This document shows, piece after piece, positions 1 through 9,140 of a stretch of 64,000 nucleotides of DNA. The notes under the pieces are model-generated. The model did no database searches. It saw only the letters and a list, made by a program, of their open reading frames with translations, and was not told the origin of the DNA. Each line of letters begins with the position of its first letter. The stretch's first letter is position 1. Origin of the DNA: Gremmenia infestans (taxonomy: Eukaryota > Ascomycota > Leotiomycetes > Helotiales > Hamatocanthoscyphaceae); contig JAFEVB010000007.1 in the NCBI GenBank assembly GCA_032629725.1, positions 1,488,001 to 1,552,000 of the forward strand, written 5' to 3'. Position numbers and translations under genes: made by a program.

Positions 1-1708
1 CAGAAGTGACTGGGATAGATGGCTGGAAGAGCAGCAAGCCCTCTTTCCAGATCAGAGCGACATACATGAATGTCTTCGAAATCTCAGAAACCCTACTTTC
101 TTGCAGGGAGTGCACAAGCGACAGAAAGTATCGAAAGCGGATAATATCGATTTGGCGAACAAACCCATCCTTCAAGAGAGAATTACCAAAGAGGAAGTTG
201 CTGGGGAGAAACGCAAGAGATATGGAAAGCTTTTAGACCAAACCACTTTTGATGACATGAAGCATGCTGATGCCTACGGATTCAATTATTCTTCGCAGCT
301 ACACCATGTTGGCAATCAGCCTCAGCCATATCTAAACGATAAAGTCAAATCCAGAGGCCCTGTTTTCGAAGAGGGTCGTGGTGGTCGGAGTCAGCGAACC
401 GTCGCAAAGAGGTCATATGATGCTGACAAAAGTGTCACGCCTGAAACGGACGAAGAGGAACTACCCGCAAAACGTGCACGTAAGGCTAGGAACCTCGATG
501 CTACTCTTGACTTTCAGGCGCGGCCACGAACATCACCGCAGAGCCGCGGTGGGACACCAGCAGTCAGGGTATTTCCCTCTGGAAAGCGGGTTGGTCGACC
601 ACCAACGAAGTCAAAGCTCAAGGAGTTCCAGATCCCACCGCCATCCACGAGCCCCACTTTGGAAAATGGTACGGCTCCCCGAAAACTTGCACCAAGGCAA
701 GAGGAAGCGCTTCACGAATCTGTTGAAAACCTCGTCAATCATGTTCAGCCACGTCGTACACGTGGCAAATCTACAGGGTTTGACGACTCGTCGAAATCCA
801 CCTCAGCGGCGACTTCTCGACCATCGACTTCGTCTTCCCATGAACAAAGAGGAAGAAAGGTTGAATCTAATAACACTGAGCCAGACACTCTAGTTGTCGA
901 AGGTCCCCCTTCGGTCACGCCTCTTCCTCCTCTCGTTGCTACTAAGAGCAGGAAACGGAAGGTCAAGGAAGAGGAGATTGATGAATCACTTCTAGATGCA
1001 GAGCAACTCGAGGCCCTTCGTAAGAAGCGAATAAAGTCTCATAAACTCTCTGAAAGTCTTAGGAAGCGATGGGAGAAGGGAGAAATGGCCACTGCAATGG
1101 AGAGTAGGAAGGCTACGAATGCCAAGAAGAAGGCCGCCAAGTTGGAGGCTAAACAAGTACAAGAGGGGGCAGTCGGAGGCTACCAGCAGCCATTTCCAAT
1201 GCCTTCAGCCATTGTCCCAAATAACTACCCCGTACAGCACCCAGCACATGGTCACCCGCCAGTACAAGAACAGTTTCAGTTGCAATCCCAGGCCCCCGCA
1301 CCAATACTACCACAACCAGAAACACCAATTCCAACCCCAACGGATCCCGGGCCCTCAAAACGCAACAAACCATCAAGTTCGCGCAAAACATCAGCAGCGA
1401 AGGGGAAAAAGTCCGCTGCCATACAAGCCCCCGCACCACCACCAGCCAGAGGTCCAAGCAAACGAGCCCGGCGCCCAACACAACTCATCCTCGACTCTAA
1501 CGTATTGGATGATGACGATGACGATGACGATGATGAAGATGAAGAGCTGAAGATGCAGTTCAGGCGTGAGAGCGAATACGACCGATACCAAGCCTTGACA
1601 TCCCCCGGCAGTCCCATGCAATTGGGCAAACGACTTCGCAAGAACAGGATGGATCTCACGCAGGCAATGGACTCGCCGGAGGACGATGATGATAACTACT
1701 CTTCTTAG
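1..1708 (+). CDS. C-terminal part of a basic nuclear protein (AT-hook-like), 5' end outside window
   Basis: The frame is open from the left edge to a TAG at 1706-1708, giving about 568 residues with no start inside the window, so this is the 3' part of a larger gene. I do not recognise the family. The protein is mostly disordered and very basic. Visible elements are an AT-hook-like core (GKRVGRPP, nt 580-603), several KR-rich stretches that could act as nuclear localisation signals, a K/R/E helix-like segment (LRKKRIKSHKLSESLRKRW, nt 1016-1072), a Pro/Gln-rich region (1180-1460), a Ser/Lys-rich region, and an Asp/Glu run (1509-1548) just before a basic motif GKRLRKNRMDL. This composition suggests a chromatin- or DNA-associated nuclear protein, but that is inference. 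The same frame stays open for another 79 codons after the stop and ends in a similar basic motif (reported separately). Confidence 0.75.
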   Translation, partial: RSDWDRWLEEQQALFPDQSDIHECLRNLRNPTFLQGVHKRQKVSKADNIDLANKPILQERITKEEVAGEKRKRYGKLLDQTTFDDMKHADAYGFNYSSQLHHVGNQPQPYLNDKVKSRGPVFEEGRGGRSQRTVAKRSYDADKSVTPETDEEELPAKRARKARNLDATLDFQARPRTSPQSRGGTPAVRVFPSGKRVGRPPTKSKLKEFQIPPPSTSPTLENGTAPRKLAPRQEEALHESVENLVNHVQPRRTRGKSTGFDDSSKSTSAATSRPSTSSSHEQRGRKVESNNTEPDTLVVEGPPSVTPLPPLVATKSRKRKVKEEEIDESLLDAEQLEALRKKRIKSHKLSESLRKRWEKGEMATAMESRKATNAKKKAAKLEAKQVQEGAVGGYQQPFPMPSAIVPNNYPVQHPAHGHPPVQEQFQLQSQAPAPILPQPETPIPTPTDPGPSKRNKPSSSRKTSAAKGKKSAAIQAPAPPPARGPSKRARRPTQLILDSNVLDDDDDDDDDEDEELKMQFRRESEYDRYQALTSPGSPMQLGKRLRKNRMDLTQAMDSPEDDDDNYSS

Positions 1709-1945
1709 AAGGCGGGGCAGCATATCAATCAGAGGCCATTGAGCGAGCGCATCAACTTTCAGACTCTAAGACGTTTGGGAACGCGTGCACGCCAGAGCGG
1801 AAGCGATCGCGAGCTGGTGATGCATTCTTCCAATGATCAAGAAAACGATGATTGGGAATCGAGGAAACTCACAACCATCCAAAACGTCTTATCGCCAGTT
1901 TACGCCGCGAAGCGGGTCCGCAAGCCGCGGATGGATCTTTGGTGA
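1709..1945 (+). other. In-frame open extension after the stop of the first gene
   Basis: After the TAG at 1706-1708 the same reading frame continues for 78 sense codons to a TGA at 1943-1945. It ends in AKRVRKPRMDLW, which resembles GKRLRKNRMDL about 15 codons before the upstream stop. The sequence just before the TAG (branch-like ataactac, then a pyrimidine tract ending in ttag) looks like an intron 3' splice site. This could therefore be an alternative last exon, a readthrough extension, or a decayed tandem copy. I found no donor that joins it cleanly in frame. Confidence 0.35.
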
Positions 1946-2984
1946 TGGCAATTAGGGTTAGAGATAATGGGAAAATGGGATAGCGATAGACATAGTGATG
2001 ATAGGCAGGGAGGATGAAGCGAGGAAGTGGAACGGCCAGGTGGGCATGTATAGATAATAGTACCTTCGACGGATTCGGCATACGGTGGCACCAGGTGGGG
2101 TCTGCATTAACACGAGCGAGATATTGATATTATTTCAAATTTATGATTCAAATATATCAGAAAATCCTTTGCCTTGCCTTGCCTCCAGTGACTAGTTACC
2201 TCACAGGCCACATCGTTTGACTTAAATCTTGATCTTCAATAGAAAGGAATATGCTCGTGCTTCATTCTGTCTGGCAAGGCGCCTACTCAAGTGTGCGACA
2301 CAGCAATGCATTATATTTGTTTTGAATGAATACGTGGATGCAACTTTTCCGTTTATGGTAGTGTTCTATCCAGGCTCACGGTGGTCACAGACAACGGCAC
2401 CAATCTATTATGTGTCTGGTAGAAGAGGACATTGATTTGTGCTGCGCAAGCCAGGGGTACGGTGCAAGGACGGCGCTATTAGAGGAGAGAGGAGATTGTA
2501 TACATGCTACAGCAGTGTTTGTATCCAGAGATGCACTATTTTAATTTCGATTCATCTCACCTGAAGTGAGGGATGTCCCATAGAATTGAGCTGAAACAGT
2601 AAGAAGCTGGGTTTGCCGTAATGGTTCTAGTGGACAGCTTTCAATGATGTTGGATACTTGGTTACTACAGCACCATCGTTGCTGCTGGTGATCTTAAATT
2701 GAGTGGGTGGCATGCTAGAAGGCCGATGATGATGTTGAGTTTATCGGATGGAGATGATGGACATGGAAGCACGACGTTGTTGTATGAGATGACTAAGGTA
2801 ATCGAAGACCAACCGCTTCCCCCCCCCTGGTGAAACTCGAGATAACGATTCCGACTTGATGCCCCCTCCTTCCCCACTTTCCAAGCTGTGTGCGAAACCG
2901 TATCACCACCAGCAATGGCAGGTACATGTATATTTTCCATTCCCCTCTCATCTACTGAATCCCTTCCTCTAAAATCCATCCACC
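1946..2984. other. Intergenic, no gene seen
   Basis: About 1 kb between the end of the first gene and the isochorismatase start. It holds only short unsupported ORFs. A brief TTGCC-type repeat near 2168-2184 echoes the longer array in intron 1 of the next gene, and a C-run lies near 2819. The right end should contain the promoter of the next gene, but I see no convincing element. Confidence 0.6.
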
Positions 2985-4095
2985 ATGAGCGCAGACCTTA
3001 CTTTCGGTCCTCCTAACCAAGAATGGCATTATTCCCAATCCTCCAAAACCTACGACCTCTCAGGCAATTCCCCCAGAAAATTAACTATTGCAGCAACGGA
3101 AGGGCCTGAAGAAACAATGTTCACTATCTCTCCGGAAGCAACAGCGCTAGTGATTATCGACATGCAGAATTTCTTCCTCGATGCGAAATGTATGGACCAT
3201 CCGAATGGACTGAAAGCCGTGGAACCAACGATAAAGGTTATCTCGAAGTGCAGGGAAGCTGGTATACAGGTAGGTGCAGTGCAGTACAGCTTTCGATCCT
3301 TGTTATAATTTAAGCCTGCCTTGCCTTGCCTTGCCTTGCCTTGCCTTGCCTTGCCTTGCCTTGCGTCCTCGGTTGATAAACGTGGTGTGGATATTTATGT
3401 GAAACCGAACAGATCATATGGGTGAACTGGGGATTATCGGATCAAGACTTGATGGGCATGCCTGCAGGAGTCATGAGAGGATTCATGGCGGATGTGATAC
3501 AGTGCAGCACCGAATCCATCCGCTCGTACACGGGTTTGGGCTCGGATCTGGGGGGTTCCAAGGGAAGGTGCCTCGTTGCTGGGACGTGGAATGCTGATAT
3601 CTATGAGCCGCTCAAGGCACATGTCCGAGCCTCGGATCTGCACTGTGCGAAGGGTCGGATGAGTGGGTTGTGGACTCCTGAACAGCCGTTGTGGAAGACT
3701 TTGGAAGAGCGGAAGAAGAGCACTGTGATGTTTACGGGTGTTAATACGGATCAGTGTGTCTTGGGGACGCTGGTGGATGGGTATAATGCTGTAAGTCTAT
3801 TGATGCATATGGCTGATGATCAAGTGACATGTCATGTTCTCACCAGTTTTAGTTGCACAACTTTGAAAAACACTAACAAACCTGGTCTCTTAAGGGTTGG
3901 AACTGTGTCCTGGTTGACGATTGTTGTGGCACTACCACGAAAGGAGCCAAAGAGGTTACACTTTCAAATGTCGCTGTCAGTATCCACCCGAATCCGAGTA
4001 TATTTTCAATGGCCCGAATGAAGCTGACCATCGTATAGAAATGTTATGGATTTGTCACTAATAGCGCAAGCTTACTCGCCGCGAATGTGGGGTGA
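2985..4095 (+). CDS. Isochorismatase-family cysteine hydrolase
   Basis: Four exons: 2985-3269, 3413-3790, 3895-3975 and 4039-4095. All junctions keep phase 0 and give 266 aa. The isochorismatase-like fold is recognised from the catalytic Asp in VIIDMQNFF (about residue 50), a Lys in HCAKGRMSGLW, and the nucleophilic Cys in GVNTDQCVLGTLVDGYNA, which together form the Asp-Lys-Cys triad. The C-terminus CYGFVTNSASLL is also typical. Family members hydrolyse isochorismate, nicotinamide, carbamoyl or related amide substrates. The substrate cannot be told from sequence. No signal peptide is seen, so a cytosolic location is likely. The ATG at 2985 has a good context (caccATGa). Intron 1 (3270-3412) contains a pentanucleotide repeat. 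The third donor is GTCAGT, so the last junction is slightly less certain than the others. Confidence 0.9.
3315..3364 (+). repeat. (TTGCC)n pentanucleotide microsatellite inside intron 1 of the isochorismatase gene
   Basis: About ten tandem copies of a 5-bp unit (ttgcc) lie wholly inside the inferred intron 3270-3412. They leave the coding sequence untouched but lengthen the intron to 143 nt, against 63-104 nt for the other two. Confidence 0.9.
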
Positions 4096-4414
4096 AAATC
4101 AGATGCTGATACGAGGTTTGATAGAATAATATTCATATTCCACCTCAAAATGTGGGTCTTGCGATCTTCATACGAAGCCGCCAGTATATACAACCCTAAT
4201 TTTCGTATATTCATGACGAAAGATTGATATTCTTTCCAATTGTGTCCGTCGGTATGCCGTGTGGCCCGTGGTTTTCCTGTCCCTTTCCATGCACCGTAAT
4301 CCAAACGCCCCTGAAAGATGAATATAGACGCTCTCAATGACTCCGTTCCGAATGGAATCACAATGCAGTATTTACGAACCCTTCGACCGACCGATCCATA
4401 GCGAATAGTGGGTG
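4096..4414. other. Convergent intergenic spacer, no gene seen
   Basis: 319 bp between two convergent genes. It should hold both 3' UTRs. The minus-strand ORF here has no family resemblance and overlaps the isochorismatase end. Confidence 0.6.
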
Positions 4415-4663
4415 CTATCTCGACTTGATGGCCTCCTTTTTACATGTTCCGTAGCTAGCGCAGCAGGCGCTGGGCTGTAAGATGCCTTGCAGAACTTGAT
4501 CTCGGATTTCCTGAAATACTGTGAGACTTTGGGGGATAGATAGGTACAGCTTTGCTTTGAGAATACTCACGTCTGGGCATGGTATTGGTGAAGCTGAAAC
4601 GAGTGAGAGCGTGCTGAGGGCAAGCACGGAGAAAGCGAGCAGTGATGAAGTTGAGAAATGCAT
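4415..4663 (-). CDS. Small secreted cysteine-containing peptide (effector-like candidate)
   Basis: Two exons on the minus strand, 4663-4571 and 4510-4415, joined across a clean 60-nt GT-AG intron (gtgagt ... tttcag). The product is 62 aa. Reading through the intron would also stay open (82 aa), but the splice signals are strong. An N-terminal signal peptide (hydrophobic LLAFSVLALSTLSLVSA) is followed by a likely cleavage site after ASA or SAS, leaving a mature peptide of about 38 aa with four cysteines, including a CC pair (IPCPD ... SACCASYGTCK). Size, secretion signal and cysteine content fit the fungal small secreted proteins often studied as effectors or antimicrobial peptides. I recognise no named family, and no function is claimed. 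Confidence 0.7.
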   Translation of the reverse strand: MHFSTSSLLAFSVLALSTLSLVSASPIPCPDVSILKAKLYLSIPQSLTVFQEIRDQVLQGILQPSACCASYGTCKKEAIKSR

Positions 4664-6920
4664 CGCGAGTATTTGTGTGTGATATGACGTTTCGTTTCGA
4701 TTTGGAATTTTTTTGATATTACTCTTCGAAGACTTGTTTGATGTGATGTGGTGGTAGCTCTGAGACGATGGATGTGAACGAGAGTATGGTATGTTTGAAC
4801 GAGAGTAGTAGATGATAGGTCACCTTATATCAATAATCAAGCGAGAGGAATGGCGGCAAAGTCTGTCTCGACACAAACAGAAAGCTTATGCTATGACTTG
4901 GGAGGATGCTAGGAATACTTATATGCGGAAGCCTTCCCCTCAGCCAGCCACCAGCCACCAGCCAACTGCCAAAAAGCCAAACCGCAAGCGTAGTGTGCCG
5001 TGGAACAAGGTTGGCCGATGACAACATGAAAATTTACAAGTCAGAACCCGAACGAAGGGAGTGTCTGTTTCTGGAACCCGTACTGGTACCAGCACCGGTA
5101 GTCTCATTCTAAGCTCCGTATTGATTGGGAACACGAGGGGAGCGATTTTCAAAACGAGGGCGCACCTCTGTAAACGAACGATGGAGACAGACGCATCCGG
5201 TGTCAAGGCAACCAGAACCAGGACCATGTAAAGATTATAGTGCCTACCTATCACAGCTCTGTAATTCGACGCCACAGGGTGATGGTCAGCCCTAGGATAC
5301 TATTTTTAGATGTTTTTTTTCTCAGCTAGTGGCTGTGCGGGCACCAAGATCTGCTCTCGCAATTCGCAAAGCCTTCCCCAAAATGCTGTACGGACTCGGT
5401 AGTCAGCAACGCATGGCAACCAACGTAACATGTGAGTGAAGGCATGCGCTGATTACTTCATAGAGGCATTATTTCGCCATTTGTTGTGACTACGGAGAGG
5501 GATCCGCACCTCTAAAGATTCCTTGGCTGCTCTGGAATATGCCGTAAGGATGATTTGGACAAACTCTCAACGTTATGATGGAATTGGAAGAGGTTGAGCA
5601 AGATCCTACGGTACTTACTTACCTTTAGGTACTCGTACAGTAATAACGCGGGGCAGGAAACAGACGATGATCCAGTCAGGCCAGGACAACCATTTGTTGC
5701 TATGTAAATACGAAGTATCCACTCCATGCGAGTAGCCCTTACCTGGGGCACGCCCGACGACCTGGATTCCCAATCCGCTGGTACTTGAAATATCGTACTC
5801 GGAGTATACTTCTTCTGGTTAAGACCAGTAGGGAGAAATCGTATGTTGATCGTAAGTAGAATCTCAGAGGTCCCTTGCGGCATGGCAATACATCGATACA
5901 CTTCCTGTTTTACTTTCAATCGTCGTCTCATCCTTCTTTTACCTTCAATCGTCATTCGCCAATAGTTGGGATGAACTACTTCTCTAGATTAAGCATAAGT
6001 GGAAGGAGGAGATTAGTGGATCAGAGGAGTCACTCCGGATCACCCTAGCTTGGTCCTGGGTCAGGATCCATGCACCCAACAAAACTTTGCAATATCGATG
6101 GTTTGTTGATTCCTTTTTCTATTTCTCTTGTGTGTCTTTCTCATTTCAAAATGATTCAAATTTTAGAGTTCAATGTATGCTTCACGTGACCATCAATGGA
6201 GGCATTCGTCACGTTATCAACTACTGGTGTAGTGCAATGCACAAATTCTGTCTCGAGTCTGATTAAAAGCGTACTTTAGATACATGACCAGAGGTCGGTT
6301 GCAATATCGTAGTCCATAGTAGTACTATGCTGCTACGTCAAACAGTATTTGCCTCAACAATTTCTTGGCGACGAAAAGTTGAGTTCTTTCCAGTCGCGCA
6401 GAGTACCTAGTGTTTTTGTAGATCGCCCTAATCCGCGTCCGATTATGTGAACATGAAGTATCGCCATCAAGGACTTGTATGAAGTACACCTTGACGGTTT
6501 TCACGCCCGTCTTCGCCCTTAGTGCGGAATTATTATGGAAGCATAAAGAGCGGGTATCCCTTAGTGGCCTGGTGGGGATTAGGGGAGGAGACCAGACATT
6601 GGATTACATTGCCCTCGCCGCCGAATAGATTAAGCTCTAATTGATCTTCCCGCTGGTTGGCCTGAGGTGGAATCAAATAAGCGGCAATGAATGGCAACTT
6701 GGCGGGGCAATATGGAACATGGATTGAGCAAAGAAGGAGTGCCCTGGCAAAATACAACATGGAAAAAGGGAAGAAGTTCAATCCGTAGCCATTCTTCAAA
6801 ACACCGAGATTCTCTTGGAAACTTTTGTCAACCCGGGAAATACCCCTTCTATCTAACTCCCCTCCACACATGTTATCCCCATCGCTAACCATCCCTCTCC
6901 TTATCCAGCCAGTCCCCATT
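4664..6920. other. Long intergenic region, no supported gene
   Basis: About 2.3 kb with only short ORFs of low plausibility; the longest is a 147-codon minus ORF at 5512-5955 with no recognisable motif. The left end is the promoter side of the secreted peptide gene and includes a small CCAGCCA repeat near 4940-4970. Nothing else stands out. Confidence 0.55.
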
Positions 6921-7433
6921 CTACACAACAGCAATACACTCAATCTCAACCGGCACTCCCTTCGGCAACTGATAGACAGCCACACAACTCCTAGCCGGCT
7001 TATGCGCAAAAGCCTTCTCATACACCCCATTCATCTCCACGAAGTTATCCATGCTCGTCAGGAACACATTGACCTTGACGACTTTCTGCAGCGATGAGCC
7101 GGCTGCCGTCAGCACCGCGGATAGGTTCTGGATGCAGAGCTCCGTCATCTGCGCGATGCTCGACGTGGGTTGCGTGAGTATTTCGCCCGAGGGAGTGCAG
7201 GGGATTTGGCCGCTGCAGTAGATGGTGGAGGAGGTTGCTATGGCGTGGCTCTGGGGTGCGAGTTAGGGGGTTTGTGAGGAAGGGGAGTGGATGGGATGGG
7301 ATGGGATGGAGGGAGCGTACGTATGGACCTGCTGCTTGGGGGTTATTAGATGGGTGTGCGCATGGAGGGGTGTGGAGGGTCGCAGCTTACGAGGAGCAGC
7401 ATCCTTGGAAAATACGGTTTTGAAGTCTGACAT
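6921..7433 (-). CDS. RidA/YjgF/Mmf1 family enamine/imine deaminase
   Basis: Three exons on the minus strand: 7433-7391, an 11-nt microexon at 7331-7321, and 7250-6921, giving 127 aa, the usual length of the family. Splicing restores the N-terminal signature GPYSHAI. Further motifs are IYCSGQIP, the conserved Arg in ARSCVAVYQLPKG and the C-terminal VEIECIAVV. RidA proteins hydrolyse reactive enamine/imine intermediates (for example 2-aminoacrylate released by PLP dehydratases) and form trimers; fungal members are cytosolic or mitochondrial. There is no obvious presequence here. The frame matches at both introns and each has GT and AG ends (intron 1 gtaagc...aagcag, intron 2 gtacgc...ccccag). 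The very short middle exon means automatic gene callers may miss the true N-terminus. Confidence 0.9.
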
Positions 7434-8198
7434 TTTGAATTCGAGATGTGAAGCTTTAGATAAGGGTTTTAAATGGAAGTATATTGCCTGGTTGTCTTTG
7501 CAATTGAACTTTTTTGCTCCTCAAGCTCGTTGGTGGGGTGAGTTAGCCGGCGCGGGGTCTCTTCTACGGCAGCCGAGATTTCCTGCTCCACCACTTCTGC
7601 TCCATGACTTTATTAGACGAGAGCCATCTTAACGTCAACCTAAGAAACAGAATCCAGATAACTCGACAACGACAAGTCATACGCTCCCCAAAACACGATA
7701 TCTCGCATCTCGATCCAAAAATATGGCGGAATACCCGGTCGGACCTTTTGTTCAGCGCCTGTTCCGCCCAGTCGCCGTTTCCAGCGAACCTTTGGGGCCT
7801 TGTAACCCTGGCCTGCCTACCTCTGACGAAACCACCACGAAATCCACAGCGTGCATACTGGGGCTGGAGTCACAACATGGTTTGAATGAGGTCTGGTATA
7901 TTGTTTGATTACTATGATACAGAAGATATGATAAGATGTTAAGGATATTGCACTCATTTCCTTGAGAAATCCATCCGCCTGCGAAATCCGTTTATACCCA
8001 AAGCCGAAGGTACACCATGACACTGCAACCCGAACCCAAGAGCCACCTAAGCCAACACCGCTACATATAAGCATGAATAAATTTGTCTCCAAACCAGCGA
8101 CAGGTCCAAATCTGCGATACAAAAAAATGTGTTCAACGATCATCAGAAAACCCAAAATCAGGCAACAACGAGTCGAGAGAATGACATCGTGAACATTA
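7434..8198. other. Intergenic, no supported gene
   Basis: Promoter side of the RidA gene and 3' side of the hypothetical gene at 8199. A 61-codon plus-strand ORF at 7723-7908 starts in a good context (aaaatATGg) but has no recognisable feature, so I leave it uncalled. Confidence 0.5.
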
Positions 8199-9140
8199 TC
8201 ACTTCATATGGCCTTTCATATATGTCTGGGCAGCTTGCACTGTTCGAACGGTCAGCGCTTTTTCGACAGCAGCACTTAGTTTTGTCGTACTCTGGCCACT
8301 CATCTTGGAGAACGGCTTGCCTTGGTGGTCATGAATATATTCATATCCACGGCAAGCTACATTGTTACAGTCACAAAAATACTTCTGGCTGATATCCTCC
8401 AAGTCTGGAGTCAATAGCCGGGCTGGTCTTGGGGTCGGAGGTGGACCCTGTCTCCTTGGTGCTTCCGGGACCGCAGGAGGAATGTTCAAAGGCTGACGGT
8501 GTTGCTCGGAACCTCTCTTTGACGAAATGTTGGCCGGTGACAGGTTCCTGAAGGACTCACTTGAAGTGTTTGGGCCGGGATGGTAGGGCGATTTCAAGCC
8601 TGTCGATTCATTTCTTATGGTCTCGTGATCACGTTGAGTTGAAACATGGGTCGATTGAGACGGCTTGCCTCTACTGGCAGAAGTATTTGCCAGTGTTGGG
8701 GTGGGGTGACCTTGAGCTGGTAGTCGCCGGCATGTCGGATCAATCAGTCTCGAGGTGTTTGCCGGGACTGTTGATCGTGCTCTAATGCTGGCACTAGCTG
8801 ATGCTTTGAGAGCCAGCTTGGACATTGATGCAGGACGTATCTGTGAATCAGGCCGGGGAAGTGGTGGCGTTGTTTCACGTGGTTTTCGTTGACTGTCTGC
8901 AGCATTTGAAGCGAAGCGGACCCTTTTCCCATGGCCGCTACAATGATCCTTCGAAAAGGCCGATGGAATCGATAATGCCTGTCGAGACGTTGACAGATAT
9001 TCCTGTTTGGGGGTGGCAGGATTGGCGAGCTGCTGATACCTGGTATCGTGACCCATGTATCCTGGAGGGGCCATGGCTACCAACAAGTGTGGACGCTCCA
9101 AAAAGATTCTCGTTGTGTTAGTCGAGATCTCCATCGACAT
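8199..9140 (-). CDS. Hypothetical protein, conserved-looking Cys-containing C-terminus
   Basis: An uninterrupted 313-codon frame on the minus strand starting with ATG at 9140 (another in-frame ATG lies two codons later). I do not recognise the family. Residues 1-235 are low in complexity, rich in Ser, Pro, Thr and Arg, and look disordered. The last 70 residues look different and structured: DLEDISQKYFCDCNNVACRG with three clustered cysteines, then a basic amphipathic helix-like segment ending in MKGHMK. There is no signal peptide or membrane segment. It stands alone, with long gene-poor sequence on its 5' side. It could be a lineage-specific nuclear or cytosolic protein; function unknown. Confidence 0.6.
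   Translation of the reverse strand: MSMEISTNTTRIFLERPHLLVAMAPPGYMGHDTRYQQLANPATPKQEYLSTSRQALSIPSAFSKDHCSGHGKRVRFASNAADSQRKPRETTPPLPRPDSQIRPASMSKLALKASASASIRARSTVPANTSRLIDPTCRRLPAQGHPTPTLANTSASRGKPSQSTHVSTQRDHETIRNESTGLKSPYHPGPNTSSESFRNLSPANISSKRGSEQHRQPLNIPPAVPEAPRRQGPPPTPRPARLLTPDLEDISQKYFCDCNNVACRGYEYIHDHQGKPFSKMSGQSTTKLSAAVEKALTVRTVQAAQTYMKGHMK

Noticed and set aside
5512..5955. 147-codon minus-strand ORF
   Set aside because: No recognisable motif, signal peptide or conserved-looking segment, and no splice partner.
7723..7908. 61-codon plus ORF with a good ATG context
   Set aside because: Too short and without features to support; left as intergenic.
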